Source of the DNA: CAYSAQ01 sp964429235
Lineage (GTDB): Bacteria; Margulisbacteria; Riflemargulisbacteria; GWF2-35-9; DYQY01
Length of the DNA: 64,000 bases
Reading direction: 5' to 3'
Assembly (NCBI GenBank): GCA_964429235.1
Contig: CAYSAQ010000001.1
Location: forward strand, 271,283 to 335,282
Shown one piece after another: positions 35,559 through 44,207 of the stretch. Each line of letters opens with the position of its first letter. Positions within the stretch are counted from its first letter, which is position 1. A program made the translations under genes and the position numbers. Below the pieces are notes generated by a model. It saw only the letters and a program-made list of their open reading frames with translations, made no database searches and was not told the DNA's origin.

Positions 35559-35933
35559 TTACTTAACTGCCTTCTTCTTATTAGCTACAGCGGTTTTTTT
35601 ACCTCTTCTAGTTCTAGCGTTTGTCTTTGTTCTTTGACCACGCAATGGTAAACGTTTTTTATGTCTACTGCCTCTATAACTTCCAATTTCCATCAATCTT
35701 TTTATATTTAAAGAGATTTCTTTTCTAAGATCTCCTTCAACAATATAGTTAACAAGCTCTTCTCTTATACGAACGATATCGCTTTCGCTAAGATCCTTTG
35801 CTCTAATATCTTCTGAAATATTTAATTTCTCTAAAATCTTCTTACTTGTTGTTAAGCCTATACCATATACGTAGGTAAGTGCAATTACTGCTCTTTTATT
35901 ATTAGGTATATCTGTTCCCGCTATTCTCGGCAT
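35559..35933 (-). CDS. rpsM: 30S ribosomal protein S13
   Basis: The 124-residue head protein contacts the P-site tRNA and forms intersubunit bridges. PRIAGTDIPNNKRAVIALTY and RGSRHKKRLPLRGQRTKTNA are diagnostic. The basic C-terminal tail (TRRGKKTAVANKKKAVK) is intact. It is ten bases downstream of rpmJ. Confidence 0.97.
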   Translation of the reverse strand: MPRIAGTDIPNNKRAVIALTYVYGIGLTTSKKILEKLNISEDIRAKDLSESDIVRIREELVNYIVEGDLRKEISLNIKRLMEIGSYRGSRHKKRLPLRGQRTKTNARTRRGKKTAVANKKKAVK

Positions 35934-35942
35934 ATCTACTCC

Positions 35943-36056
35943 CTATCCTTGTCTTTGTTTATGTTTACGGTTTTCGCATATAACCATTACTCTGCCAAAT
36001 CTTTTAATGACCTTACATTTAGGACATATTTTCTTTACTGATGTTCTTACTTTCAT
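35943..36056 (-). CDS. rpmJ: 50S ribosomal protein L36
   Basis: This 37-residue gene was read directly from the sequence. It begins MKVRTSVKKICPKCKVIKRF and ends VMVICENRKHKQRQG. The zinc ligands CPKC, then Cys and His in ICENRKH, show the zinc-binding form. It sits between infA and rpsM as in most bacteria, with the ATG at 36056 after a GGAAG ribosome site. Confidence 0.97.
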   Translation of the reverse strand: MKVRTSVKKICPKCKVIKRFGRVMVICENRKHKQRQG

Positions 36057-36077
36057 TCTATCTCTTCCTTCGACTTT

Positions 36078-36293
36078 CTACTTTAATCTATAGGATATTC
36101 TACCCTTAGTTAAATCATACGGTGACAATTCGACCCTAACCCTATCACCAAGAAGTATTCTTATAAAATTCTTTCTGATTTTTCCAGAAACATGTGCAAG
36201 TACTTCTTGACCAGTATCTAACTCAACTTTAAACATTGCATTCGGCAACGCCTCTAACACTTTTCCTTCTACTTCTATTACATTTTTAGCCAT
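36078..36293 (-). CDS. infA: Translation initiation factor IF-1
   Basis: The 71-residue single OB-fold protein blocks the ribosomal A site during initiation. NVIEVEGKVLEALPNAMFKV, HVSGKIRKNFIRILLGDRV and SPYDLTKGRISYRLK cover almost the whole family consensus. It follows adk after a 71-base gap. The map gene that often lies between them is absent. Confidence 0.97.
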   Translation of the reverse strand: MAKNVIEVEGKVLEALPNAMFKVELDTGQEVLAHVSGKIRKNFIRILLGDRVRVELSPYDLTKGRISYRLK

Positions 36294-36364
36294 AAAATAA
36301 CCTTTAAAATTGCTCAGAAAAACCGGTTAAATATATTAACAGATTATCAATAGTATTACAAACA

Positions 36365-37009
36365 CTATTTTTTGCTGAACACTACCCTTTCTATCTCTTC
36401 TCTTACTTCATCAATTGCCTTCTCAGAATCAATCTCTACAACTAAGCCTTTTTCTTTATAGAAATCAAGCAATGGTTGAGTTTCTTTCAAATAAACTGAA
36501 TACCTTTTTTTAACTGTTTCAGGCTTATCATCTTCTCTTATGTAAAGCTTCTCACCAGTAACATCACATACACCTTCAACCTTTGGTTTTTTGTACTTAA
36601 TATGATAAGTTTCACCAGATATTTTAGCTGAAAGTCTACCACTAATTCTTTCAATAACTTCAACTAATGATACGTTCAAATAAATAACTGCATCAAACTT
36701 GAAATTATTATCATCAAGAAATTCAGCTTGAGTTAACTTTCTAGGGTATCCGTCACATATAATCTTTACGTCGCCCATTTCTTGAAATGATGTTAAAAAC
36801 ATTTCATTAATCAATTCATCTGCTACTAACTCTCCAGCCTTGATAACTGATTCAACTTTACGCCCTAGCTCAGTATCTTCACTAGCCGTTTTTCTTAAAA
36901 TATCTCCACTAGAAATATGCTTATAGCCATATGTCTCAGCAATAAACTTTGCTTGAGTACCTTTGCCTGATCCAGGTGCTCCTAAAATTAATAGTTTCTT
37001 CATACTCAT
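36365..37009 (-). CDS. adk: Adenylate kinase
   Basis: The enzyme interconverts ATP plus AMP with two ADP. The 214-residue long form has the P-loop LILGAPGSGKGTQAKFIA, AMP site ISSGDILRKTASED, and ICDGYPRKLTQAEFLDDN. The LID domain (ISGRLSAKISGETYHIKYKK) lacks the four-Cys zinc site. Final ADP-binding helix is intact. It lies ten bases after secY, the usual spc-operon position. Confidence 0.95.
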   Translation of the reverse strand: MSMKKLLILGAPGSGKGTQAKFIAETYGYKHISSGDILRKTASEDTELGRKVESVIKAGELVADELINEMFLTSFQEMGDVKIICDGYPRKLTQAEFLDDNNFKFDAVIYLNVSLVEVIERISGRLSAKISGETYHIKYKKPKVEGVCDVTGEKLYIREDDKPETVKKRYSVYLKETQPLLDFYKEKGLVVEIDSEKAIDEVREEIERVVFSKK

Positions 37010-37018
37010 TAATATCTC

Positions 37019-38275
37019 CTATCGAACTAATTTCTCGTATTTATTTGATATAAGAATTGTCTCTATCTGTCTTACTATATCAATTGCAACCCCAACAATA
37101 ATCAACAATGCCGTACCACCTAATCCCATAAAACTTGTAACATGCGTTACTTTGGCCGTTAACATGGGCACTATAGATATCAAAGACAGAAACGTTGCTC
37201 CTACGAATGTAAGCCTTGTTATAACAGCATCTAAATACTCAGCTGTTGGCTTCCCTGGTCTAACTCCTAAAATAAAACCGCCATACTTTTTTATATTGTC
37301 TGCAAGTTCTTCCGGGTTAAATGTAATCGCTGTATAGAAATATGTAAAGAAAAATATTAATGCTGCAAAGATTATTATATATAATGGTGCGCCATAACCA
37401 AGCCATGTATTTAAAACACCAAGCTTTGGAAAGAACTGTATTAACATTATTGGTAAAGAAAGAACTGATGATGCAAAGATTATAGGAATAACGCCACCTT
37501 GATTAATCTTCATTGGCAAATATGTATTCTGCCCTCCATACATTTTTCTTCCTACAACTCTTTTGGCATATTGAACTGGTATATTTCTTTGCGCCTCTTG
37601 CACAACTACTATACCTATAGTTACTAGTAGAAACATTCCTATCATTATGATTACATTCCAGATTGGTATTCCACCCTTAATTAGGGTGACCGTATTCATT
37701 ACATAGGCAGGCATAGCTCCAACTATCCCAACAAAAATAATGATACTTGCGCCATTTCCAACGCCACTTTCAGTAATTAATTCACCCATCCACATAACTA
37801 ATGCTGTGCCAGCCATTAATGAAATTACTGCCACAAAAAAGAACATTGGGAAATTTACTCCTGGTAATAACAAGGACCTAAGTCCAACTGAAATACCTAC
37901 AGACTGCATAAATGCAATAAACAGGGTCAAATACCTAGTATACTGTTGTATCTTCTTCCTGCCACTTTCACCTTCTTCTTGAAGTTCCTTAAGCGTAGGG
38001 TACATAACAGTTAATAACTGCATAATAATAGATGCGTTAATATATGGAATAATTCCAAGCGCAAATACTGAAAATCTTTTCAAGCCACCACCTGAAAAAA
38101 GGTCAAGAAATCCAAAAAATCCACCTTGTCCGAACATCTCTGCTAGCTTGCCCATATCTAATCCAGATATAGGAACATTAATTCCTAATCTGAAAAAAAA
38201 TATAATTAAAAAAGTAAAGATAAGCTTTTTTTGAAGATCTTTAATCTGGAAAAACCCAGAATAGTTATTAGCCAT
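37019..38275 (-). CDS. secY: Protein translocase subunit SecY
   Basis: This is the channel subunit of the Sec translocon: 418 residues with ten predicted membrane spans. Landmarks are the plug region after TM1 (GINVPISGLDMGKLAEMFGQ), GIIPYINASIIMQLLTVMYP, and the cytosolic loop AKRVVGRKMYGGQNTYLPMK followed by INQGGVIPIIFASSVL. The ATG at 38275 has GAGG six bases upstream and overlaps the rplO stop; a TTG two codons earlier is less likely. SecE is encoded near 61.9 kb. Confidence 0.96.
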   Translation of the reverse strand: MANNYSGFFQIKDLQKKLIFTFLIIFFFRLGINVPISGLDMGKLAEMFGQGGFFGFLDLFSGGGLKRFSVFALGIIPYINASIIMQLLTVMYPTLKELQEEGESGRKKIQQYTRYLTLFIAFMQSVGISVGLRSLLLPGVNFPMFFFVAVISLMAGTALVMWMGELITESGVGNGASIIIFVGIVGAMPAYVMNTVTLIKGGIPIWNVIIMIGMFLLVTIGIVVVQEAQRNIPVQYAKRVVGRKMYGGQNTYLPMKINQGGVIPIIFASSVLSLPIMLIQFFPKLGVLNTWLGYGAPLYIIIFAALIFFFTYFYTAITFNPEELADNIKKYGGFILGVRPGKPTAEYLDAVITRLTFVGATFLSLISIVPMLTAKVTHVTSFMGLGGTALLIIVGVAIDIVRQIETILISNKYEKLVR

Positions 38276-38720
38276 TAACAACCTCGGCTTTACCGCCTGC
38301 TTTTTCGATTGCTTCTATAGCTGTTTTTGAAAACTTATCAGCTTCAACAGTTACTACTTTTGTTAATTCACCATCACCAAGTACTTTGAATGCAGTTACA
38401 CTCTTAGAAAAAAACTTTTTTTCCTTTAGTACTTCTAGATTCACTTTTTTAAGCTTTAAGCTTTCCAAAGTATCTAGGTTGATAATTTCATAATCTTTAG
38501 TTGATTGTAATGCTTTAAATCCTCTAAGCTTTGGCATCTTTTTGTATAAAGGCATTTGTCCGCCTTCAAAACCAGGTCTAGTTCCGCCACCACTTCTTGC
38601 CTGCTGACCTTTATGGCCTTTTCCTGCAGTACATCCGTATCCAGAACTTTCTCCTCTGCCTACTCTTTTTCTATTTTTACTTGTTCCTGCGTATGTTTTT
38701 AATTCAGATAGAATTCCCAT
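38268..38720 (-). CDS. rplO: 50S ribosomal protein L15
   Basis: The 150-residue protein opens with the Gly/Arg-rich tail (KNRKRVGRGESSGYGCTAGK, GHKGQQARSGGGTRPGFEGG, QMPLYKKMPKLRGF) and ends with a compact domain (VTAFKVLGDGELTKVVTVEA). It directly follows rpsE with only 15 bases between, leaving no room for rpmD (L30), normally found at this point. Confidence 0.96.
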   Translation of the reverse strand: MGILSELKTYAGTSKNRKRVGRGESSGYGCTAGKGHKGQQARSGGGTRPGFEGGQMPLYKKMPKLRGFKALQSTKDYEIINLDTLESLKLKKVNLEVLKEKKFFSKSVTAFKVLGDGELTKVVTVEADKFSKTAIEAIEKAGGKAEVVNG

Positions 38721-38735
38721 CTTTTTCTCCCTTAT

Positions 38736-39233
38736 CTATTTTGCTGATCTTACGTTAAGATCAACTCCACGTTCTGCTTTTGCTTCTTCAAGACTCTTTA
38801 ATCTCTTCAATCCATCTAATGCTGCGAAAGCATTATTAATTACAGAAGAAGATCCTAATGATTTAGATACAATATTATGTATTCCTGCTAATTCGAAAAC
38901 TAATCTCATAACTCCACCTGATATTACACCAGTTCCTTTAGGTGCTGGTCTCATAAAAACCTTACTAGCTCCTAATGAACCTGTTGAGTCATGAGGGATT
39001 GTCCCATCAACAATATTTACAGAAACCATGTCCTTTTTTGCAATATTTATAGCTTTTCTAATAGCACTTGGAACTTCAGCTGCTTTAGCTACTCCAACAC
39101 CTACTTTGCCATTCATATCTCCAACAACAACTGTAGCTCTAAAAGAAAGGTTCTTACCGCCTTTTACAACTTTAGTTACTCTTCTAATTTGAACTATCTT
39201 TTCTACAAATTCACTAACTTCTCTATCTGCCAT
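38736..39233 (-). CDS. rpsE: 30S ribosomal protein S5
   Basis: The 165-residue decoding-fidelity protein has a double-stranded RNA-binding-like N-domain (VVKGGKNLSFRATVVVGDMN, GKVGVGVAKAAEVPSAIRKA) and a C-terminal domain (GTGVISGGVMRLVFELAGIH, KSLGSSSVINNAFAALDGLK). Position between rplR and rplO is standard. Confidence 0.97.
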   Translation of the reverse strand: MADREVSEFVEKIVQIRRVTKVVKGGKNLSFRATVVVGDMNGKVGVGVAKAAEVPSAIRKAINIAKKDMVSVNIVDGTIPHDSTGSLGASKVFMRPAPKGTGVISGGVMRLVFELAGIHNIVSKSLGSSSVINNAFAALDGLKRLKSLEEAKAERGVDLNVRSAK

Positions 39234-39253
39234 GATTCCTCCTATTTATATGA

Positions 39254-39562
39254 CTAGAACTCTAAGCCTTTGCTTCTAGCTCCGTCAGCAACTGCTTTGA
39301 TCCTACCGTGGTATACTTTACCAGCTCTATCAAATACTACTTTTTTAATACCTTGTCCTGTAGCTTTCTCAGCGATCATTTCTCCAACTTTAAAAGAAAC
39401 TTCTTTGTTTGCTCTTTGTTTTAAAACTGAACTTGAAACTCCTAATATTGTTTTACCAGAAATATCATCGATAATCTGTGCATAAACATTATTAAGGCTT
39501 CTTGTAACTGTTAACCTTGGTCTTTCAGCTGTGCCTACTACTTTTTTTGAAAATCTTCTCAT
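39254..39562 (-). CDS. rplR: 50S ribosomal protein L18 (short N-terminus)
   Basis: The 5S rRNA-binding protein has 102 residues, shorter than the usual ~118 because the basic N-terminal tail is trimmed to MRRFSKKVVGTAERPRLTVT. The core is complete: SLNNVYAQIIDDISGKTILG, VVFDRAGKVYHGRIKAVADG and ARSKGLEF at the end. The gap to rplF is only 18 bases, so no longer start is available without overlap. Confidence 0.95.
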   Translation of the reverse strand: MRRFSKKVVGTAERPRLTVTRSLNNVYAQIIDDISGKTILGVSSSVLKQRANKEVSFKVGEMIAEKATGQGIKKVVFDRAGKVYHGRIKAVADGARSKGLEF

Positions 39563-39580
39563 TGTTATCCTGCTCCTTTA

Positions 39581-40120
39581 CTACTTAGCTGCTTTTCCAG
39601 CTTTTCTAACAATGTGCTCGCCAGCATACTTAACACCCTTACCTTTATAAGGCTCAGGAGGTCTAAGTTTTCTGATATTTGCAGCAACTTGTCCAACTAA
39701 CTGTTTATCAATTCCTTTTACTGTGATCTTTGTATCACCTTGTAATTCAAAAGTAATTCCTTCAATAGCCTCTATAATAATAGGATGTGAAAATCCAAGT
39801 GCTAATGTAATACCATTACCTTTTTTCATTGCTCTATAACCAACACCTACTAACTCTAAATTCTTCTCATAACCTTCAGTTACACCAGAAACCATGTTTC
39901 TGATCAATGTATTATATAGTCCATGTCTAGCTTTAGCTTCTTTATCTTCACCATTTCGGTGAACTAATATCACATTATCTTTTTTCTCAATAGTGACTTT
40001 TGTTGTTGGTATATTTAATTCTAGTTCGCCTTTTGGCCCTTTTACTTTAACTAAAGTATCAACTAGTTCAACTTGTACCTTATCAGAAATTGCTATTGGT
40101 TTTTTACCTATCTTTGACAT
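39581..40120 (-). CDS. rplF: 50S ribosomal protein L6
   Basis: The 179-residue two-domain protein lies near the factor-binding site. It starts MSKIGKKPIAISDKVQVELV and ends LRPPEPYKGKGVKYAGEHIV followed by RKAGKAAK. The frame stays open upstream into rpsH, but ATG 40120 with GGAG just before it is the family start; the extension would overlap rpsH in another frame. Confidence 0.97.
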   Translation of the reverse strand: MSKIGKKPIAISDKVQVELVDTLVKVKGPKGELELNIPTTKVTIEKKDNVILVHRNGEDKEAKARHGLYNTLIRNMVSGVTEGYEKNLELVGVGYRAMKKGNGITLALGFSHPIIIEAIEGITFELQGDTKITVKGIDKQLVGQVAANIRKLRPPEPYKGKGVKYAGEHIVRKAGKAAK

Positions 40121-40130
40121 TAATATCTCC

Positions 40131-40526
40131 CTACCAAACGTAACATAAGATCTCGCCGCCAACGTTCTGCTTACGAGCATCTTTTCCAGAAATAACACCT
40201 TTGTTTGTTGAAAGGATTGAAATACCAAATCCGTTCTTAACTTTAGGGATATCTGCTTTAGCAATATAATCTCTCTTACCTGGAGTACTCTTTTTTACCA
40301 TATTAGTAATTACTGAGTTTCCATTGTGATACTTAAGTCCTACTTTTATAAGTGGCTTACCATCATTATCTAACTTTTCTATTCTTGAAACAAAACCTTC
40401 TTTTTGCATAATACTTACGATATCAAACTTAATGTTTGAAAAAGGAAATATTATTACCTCTTTCTTTGCATTAATACCGTTCTTAACTATACATATCATA
40501 TCTGCTACTGGATCTGAAACGCTCAT
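40131..40526 (-). CDS. rpsH: 30S ribosomal protein S8
   Basis: The 131-residue primary 16S-binding protein opens SVSDPVADMICIVKNGINAK and has the C-terminal signature NGFGISILSTNKGVISGKDA then RKQNVGGEILCYVW. In many bacteria S8 represses spc-operon translation at the L5 region. Spacing to rplF is ten bases. Confidence 0.97.
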   Translation of the reverse strand: MSVSDPVADMICIVKNGINAKKEVIIFPFSNIKFDIVSIMQKEGFVSRIEKLDNDGKPLIKVGLKYHNGNSVITNMVKKSTPGKRDYIAKADIPKVKNGFGISILSTNKGVISGKDARKQNVGGEILCYVW

Positions 40527-40544
40527 CTATACCTCCTGCTTTCT

Positions 40545-40730
40545 CTACCAACTAGACTTAGTTACTCCAGGTAATTCACCTGCGTAAGCTAGTTTTCTTA
40601 AACACAATCTACATAATCCAAATTTTCTAATAACAGCTCTTGGTCTACCACAAATATTGCATCTTCTGCGGTATTGAATAGGACTGTTTATTTTCTTATC
40701 ATTCTTAGCTATCATTGATTTTTTAGCCAT
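40545..40730 (-). CDS. rpsN: 30S ribosomal protein S14, type Z
   Basis: The 61-residue zinc form has two CxxC pairs, RRCNICGRPRAVIRKFGLCR and LCLRKLAYAGELPGVTKSSW, matching the short S14 found in Gram-positive and many other bacteria rather than the ~100-residue form. It lies between rplE and rpsH. Confidence 0.97.
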   Translation of the reverse strand: MAKKSMIAKNDKKINSPIQYRRRCNICGRPRAVIRKFGLCRLCLRKLAYAGELPGVTKSSW

Positions 40731-40757
40731 CTACATTTATCTCCTAATCTCTTTTTA

Positions 40758-41309
40758 TTACTTTCTAAAAGGCATGCCTAATAATGCTAACAATTCTCTA
40801 GACTGGTCAACATCCTCTGTTGAAGTAACAAATGTAATATTAAAACCTCTAACCTTATCAACTTTATCGTAATCAACTTCAGGAAAGATAAGCTGTTCTT
40901 TTAATCCTAGAGTATAGTTCGCTTGATTATCAAATGCCCTTCTAGAAACTCCTCTGAAATCTCTTATTTTAGGCAATGTTAGGTTAAAAAACTTATTCAT
41001 GAATTGATACATACGCTCACCTCTAAGTGTTACCTTACAGCCAATTGCCATACCCTCTCTTAGCTTAAATCCTGCAATTGATTTTTTTGCTTTTGTAATT
41101 ACAGCCTTTTGACCGAATAATAAAGCAAACTCATCTACTGAAGCTTGTACAGCTTTTGAATTGTTAATTGCTTCGCCTAATCCTCTATTGATTATGATTT
41201 TCTCAACCTTAGGAACTTTACTAACATTTTTTATACTAAACTTTTCTTGAAGTTGCTTGATAACTTCTTTTTTATAATTCTCTTTAAGATCTAATACCTG
41301 CTTTGACAC
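40758..41309 (-). CDS. rplE: 50S ribosomal protein L5
   Basis: The 183-residue 5S rRNA and P-site tRNA contact protein has KVEKIIINRGLGEAINNSKA, the motif ITKAKKSIAGFKLREGMAIG, and the C-terminal FPEVDYDKVDKVRGFNITFV then ALLGMPFRK. It is 17 bases after rplX. Confidence 0.97.
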   Translation of the reverse strand: MSKQVLDLKENYKKEVIKQLQEKFSIKNVSKVPKVEKIIINRGLGEAINNSKAVQASVDEFALLFGQKAVITKAKKSIAGFKLREGMAIGCKVTLRGERMYQFMNKFFNLTLPKIRDFRGVSRRAFDNQANYTLGLKEQLIFPEVDYDKVDKVRGFNITFVTSTEDVDQSRELLALLGMPFRK

Positions 41310-41326
41310 CGTTATCTATTCTCCTC

Positions 41327-41641
41327 TTACTTGTCTATTATTTCGCTGCACTTTTTGCATTTTCTAACGCGTTTTCCATTAACTTCTTCAACAGATATAC
41401 GCGTAGGCTCTTTACAATACTTACAAATTACCATGATGTTAGACCAATCAACAGGTTTATCCATTTCGATAATCCCACCTGGTCCAGCATGACTTGGCTT
41501 TTGATGTTTTTTTACAACATTAGCTTTTTCAACAACAACTTTTTTCTTTGCAGGCAAAACTTGTGTTATTTTAGACTTAAGACCTTTACTCTTACCTGCT
41601 ATTACAACAACCTCATCACCTTTTTTAAACTTATTCACCAT
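41327..41641 (-). CDS. rplX: 50S ribosomal protein L24
   Basis: The 104-residue assembly-initiating protein has a KOW motif in KFKKGDEVVVIAGKSKGLKS, KPSHAGPGGIIEMDKPVDWS, and a C-terminal zinc-ribbon-like pair (CKYCKEPTRI and KCKKCSEIIDK). ATG 41641 has AAGGAG before it; the ATG six codons earlier would overlap rplN and lies upstream of the ribosome site. Confidence 0.95.
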   Translation of the reverse strand: MVNKFKKGDEVVVIAGKSKGLKSKITQVLPAKKKVVVEKANVVKKHQKPSHAGPGGIIEMDKPVDWSNIMVICKYCKEPTRISVEEVNGKRVRKCKKCSEIIDK

Positions 41642-41651
41642 AATCTCCTTC

Positions 41652-42020
41652 TTATACAACTTCTGGAGCTAATGAAATAATCTTTGAAAAAGACTTGTCT
41701 CTTAACTCTCTTGCGATAGGGCCAAAAATCCTTGTACCCCTTGGCATGTTTTGAGGATTGATTAATACTGCTGCATTATCATCAAATCTAACAACAGTTC
41801 CATCTTTTCTAGTTATAGGTGATTTTGTTCTAACAACGACCGCCTTAACTACTTCACTCTTCTTTACTGCGCCATTTGGCTGTGCCTTTTTTACTGTAGC
41901 TACAATTACATCACCTACATGGGCATATTTTCTACTTGTTCCACCAAGAACTTTGATACATAAGATCTCTTTAGCTCCTGAATTATCTGCTACGTTTAAC
42001 CTGCTCTCCGACTGAATCAC
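41652..42020 (-). CDS. rplN: 50S ribosomal protein L14
   Basis: The 122-residue intersubunit-bridge protein starts at GTG 42020: VIQSESRLNVADNSGAKEIL is the exact family beginning and gives the standard length. FDDNAAVLINPQNMPRGTRI and FGPIARELRDKSFSKIISLA close it. An ATG 16 codons earlier lies inside rpsQ and is rejected. Confidence 0.96.
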   Translation of the reverse strand: MIQSESRLNVADNSGAKEILCIKVLGGTSRKYAHVGDVIVATVKKAQPNGAVKKSEVVKAVVVRTKSPITRKDGTVVRFDDNAAVLINPQNMPRGTRIFGPIARELRDKSFSKIISLAPEVV

Positions 42021-42022
42021 GG

Positions 42023-42289
42023 TTATGCACCCTTTCCTTCTTTGTTTAACTTGCCAATATATAACCATCTTTTATCTTTACTTAATGGTCTTACTTCTCT
42101 AATCGTAACAAACTCTCCAATTTTAGCTTCATTATTCTCGTCATGAGCCTTAACCTTCATAGTTTTTGTCATAATCTTTTTATACTTAGGATGTGGAACT
42201 CTTCTTTCAAGTTGAACAACAATTGTTTTATCCATCTTGTCACTAGTTACTACACCAGTACGTTCTTTTCTTCTATTTCTATCTTCCAT
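42023..42289 (-). CDS. rpsQ: 30S ribosomal protein S17
   Basis: The 88-residue OB-fold primary binder has RKERTGVVTSDKMDKTIVVQ, ERRVPHPKYKKIMTKTMKVK and AHDENNEAKIGEFVTIREVR. Start overlaps the rpmC stop region by one base. rplN begins two bases after it ends. Confidence 0.97.
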   Translation of the reverse strand: MEDRNRRKERTGVVTSDKMDKTIVVQLERRVPHPKYKKIMTKTMKVKAHDENNEAKIGEFVTIREVRPLSKDKRWLYIGKLNKEGKGA

Positions 42290-42492
42290 TACGCTTCTCC
42301 CTTAGAACTGGCTAGTGCAGTTAATTGAGTATGAAGTCTTGCGATATCCTTCTTTACTCTACTAATAGCCTTAACATCTTTTAACTGATTTGAAGCATTT
42401 TCAAATCTATAGTTCATTATCTCTGATTGTTTTTCAACTATCAACTTTTCAATATCTTCTTTTTTAAGTTTTGTAACTTCTGAGTACTTCAT
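42289..42492 (-). CDS. rpmC: 50S ribosomal protein L29
   Basis: The 67-residue two-helix protein at the tunnel exit binds SRP and trigger factor. The conserved turn is in IMNYRFENASNQLKDVKAIS, followed by RVKKDIARLHTQLTALASSK. It starts two bases after rplP. Confidence 0.95.
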   Translation of the reverse strand: MKYSEVTKLKKEDIEKLIVEKQSEIMNYRFENASNQLKDVKAISRVKKDIARLHTQLTALASSKGEA

Positions 42493-42494
42493 AA

Positions 42495-42914
42495 CTAACC
42501 TTCTATCTCCATTCTTTCAACAAACTTTGTTTTTAATGGAAGTTTATGTGCTGCAAGTCTCATAGCTTCCTTAGCTGTTGCTACGTCTACATCAGCGATT
42601 TCAAACAATACTTTTCCTTTTTGAATAACAGCTACCCAATACTCAGGTGAACCCTTACCTTTACCCATTCTTGTTTCAGCTGGGATCTTTGTTACAGGCT
42701 TATCAGGGAAGATTCTTATCCAAATTCTTCCGCCTCTTTTTATGTATCTAGTCATAGCAATACGAGCTGCTTCAATCTGTCTAGAAGTAATCCAAACATT
42801 CTCTAGCGCTTGTAGTCCATATGCTCCAAAATTTATTTTGGTACCGCTATTTGCGGTTCCTTTACGTCTACCGCGCATCTGCTTACGATACTTCTGCTTT
42901 TTAGGCATTAACAT
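42495..42914 (-). CDS. rplP: 50S ribosomal protein L16
   Basis: The 139-residue protein organises the A-site tRNA region. KQKYRKQMRGRRKGTANSGT, the RYIKRGGRIWIRIFPDKPVT motif and TRMGKGKGSPEYWVAVIQKG are diagnostic. ATG 42914 overlaps the rpsC stop by one base (TAATG); a second Met two codons on is an alternative start. Confidence 0.97.
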   Translation of the reverse strand: MLMPKKQKYRKQMRGRRKGTANSGTKINFGAYGLQALENVWITSRQIEAARIAMTRYIKRGGRIWIRIFPDKPVTKIPAETRMGKGKGSPEYWVAVIQKGKVLFEIADVDVATAKEAMRLAAHKLPLKTKFVERMEIEG

Positions 42915-43570
42915 TATGCTTGTTCCTCCTTCTTAGCTTTCTGAGGAATAATATCACCTTTATAAATCCATACCTTAATACCAATTTTTCCATACATTGT
43001 ATTTGCTTCAGTAAAAGCATAATCAATATCTGCTCTTAACGTCTGCAAAGGAACTCTACCTTCTCTATACCATTCATTTCTTGCAATTTCAGCTCCACCT
43101 AAACGGCCACCACATTGCACTTTAATACCTTGAACTCCTGATCTCATTGCTCTTCCAACAACTTGCTTCATAGCTCTTCTAAAAGCAATTCTTTTTTCAA
43201 GTTGTCTAGCAATAGCCTCTCCTAATATTGGCGCACAAGCATCAATATTTTTCTCTTCAACGATATTAACTTTAACATTATCCATGCCAACCATTGTTCT
43301 AAGTCTAAAATTTAGCTCTTCAGCTCCAACTCCGCCTTTACCAATGATTACACCTGGTCTTGCTGCTCTGATAATAACTTCAACAGCTGCTGTTTTTCTT
43401 CTAATAGATATTTTAGCAATTCCTGCTCTAGCATATTTAGCTTTTATATAATTTCTTACATCTTTATCGTTCTTAACAAAAGCTGCATAATTCTTTTCAG
43501 AGTACCAAATGCTATCTGAAACTTTGTTTATGCCCATTCTAAATAGTATCGGACTTGTTTTCTGACCCAT
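42914..43570 (-). CDS. rpsC: 30S ribosomal protein S3
   Basis: The 218-residue mRNA-entry protein with helicase activity has a type II KH domain with VIIRAARPGVIIGKGGVGAE and the C-terminal domain GIKVQCGGRLGGAEIARNEW, GKIGIKVWIYKGDIIPQKAK. It opens GQKTSPILFRMGINK, slightly different from the common GQKVNPxGFRLG. Confidence 0.97.
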   Translation of the reverse strand: MGQKTSPILFRMGINKVSDSIWYSEKNYAAFVKNDKDVRNYIKAKYARAGIAKISIRRKTAAVEVIIRAARPGVIIGKGGVGAEELNFRLRTMVGMDNVKVNIVEEKNIDACAPILGEAIARQLEKRIAFRRAMKQVVGRAMRSGVQGIKVQCGGRLGGAEIARNEWYREGRVPLQTLRADIDYAFTEANTMYGKIGIKVWIYKGDIIPQKAKKEEQA

Positions 43571-43572
43571 AA

Positions 43573-43908
43573 TTAATTACCTTCCTTCACTCTAATGGAT
43601 ACATGAGCATATTTCTTCTGTATCCGTGCAGCCTTACCTCTGCTTGCTGCTCTGAATCTTTTCATAATCAAAGCCTGTCCTGTAAATCCTTCAGAAATAA
43701 CTAGCTTTGACTCATCCATTTGATAATTATGTACTGCATTAGCTTTTGCTGATTTTACAATGTTATATAAGATTCTTGCTGGTTTGGTTGGCATAAACTT
43801 CAAAACAATAAGTGCTCTGTCTACCTTCATCCCAACTATCTCTTTAATGACTCTATTCACCTTTGTTGGCGATGTTCTTAAGTATTTACCTGTAGTCAAT
43901 ATTTCCAT
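43573..43908 (-). CDS. rplV: 50S ribosomal protein L22
   Basis: The 111-residue protein lines the exit tunnel with its beta hairpin (VISEGFTGQALIMKRFRAAS then RGKAARIQKKYAHVSIRVKE). YLRTSPTKVNRVIKEIVGMK opens the globular part. It is two bases before rpsC. Confidence 0.97.
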   Translation of the reverse strand: MEILTTGKYLRTSPTKVNRVIKEIVGMKVDRALIVLKFMPTKPARILYNIVKSAKANAVHNYQMDESKLVISEGFTGQALIMKRFRAASRGKAARIQKKYAHVSIRVKEGN

Positions 43909-43934
43909 GTTAATTACCTACCTTAGCCCTTCTG

Positions 43935-44195
43935 CTATTTCTTATTATGTCCCCTGTACAATCTTGTATGTACAAATTCTCCCAATTTATGCCCAATCAT
44001 GTTATCAGAGATAAATATTGGGATATGCTTTCTTCCATTATGGATAGCTATTGTAAGCCCCATCATTTCAGGTGATACTACTGATCTTCTTGACCATGTT
44101 TTAATAACTTTCTTGTCGCCAGTTTCCTTAGCAACTCGTACCTTCTTTATTAAATGGTCGTCAATAAATGGTCCTTTTTTAAGTGATCTTGCCAT
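43935..44195 (-). CDS. rpsS: 30S ribosomal protein S19
   Basis: The 86-residue head protein begins ARSLKKGPFIDDHLIKKVRV, then KTWSRRSVVSPEMMGLTIAI, HNGRKHIPIFISDNMIGHKL and GEFVHTRLYRGHNKK: nearly the whole family consensus. Confidence 0.97.
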   Translation of the reverse strand: MARSLKKGPFIDDHLIKKVRVAKETGDKKVIKTWSRRSVVSPEMMGLTIAIHNGRKHIPIFISDNMIGHKLGEFVHTRLYRGHNKK

Positions 44196-44207
44196 CAGTA
44201 ATTCTCC

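Noticed and set aside
39581..40264. L6 frame extending 48 residues upstream
   Set aside because: The extension overlaps rpsH in another frame, has no homology to L6, and ATG 40120 has a proper ribosome site.
41652..42068. L14 frame extending 16 residues upstream
   Set aside because: The extension lies inside rpsQ; the GTG at 42020 gives the exact family start and length.
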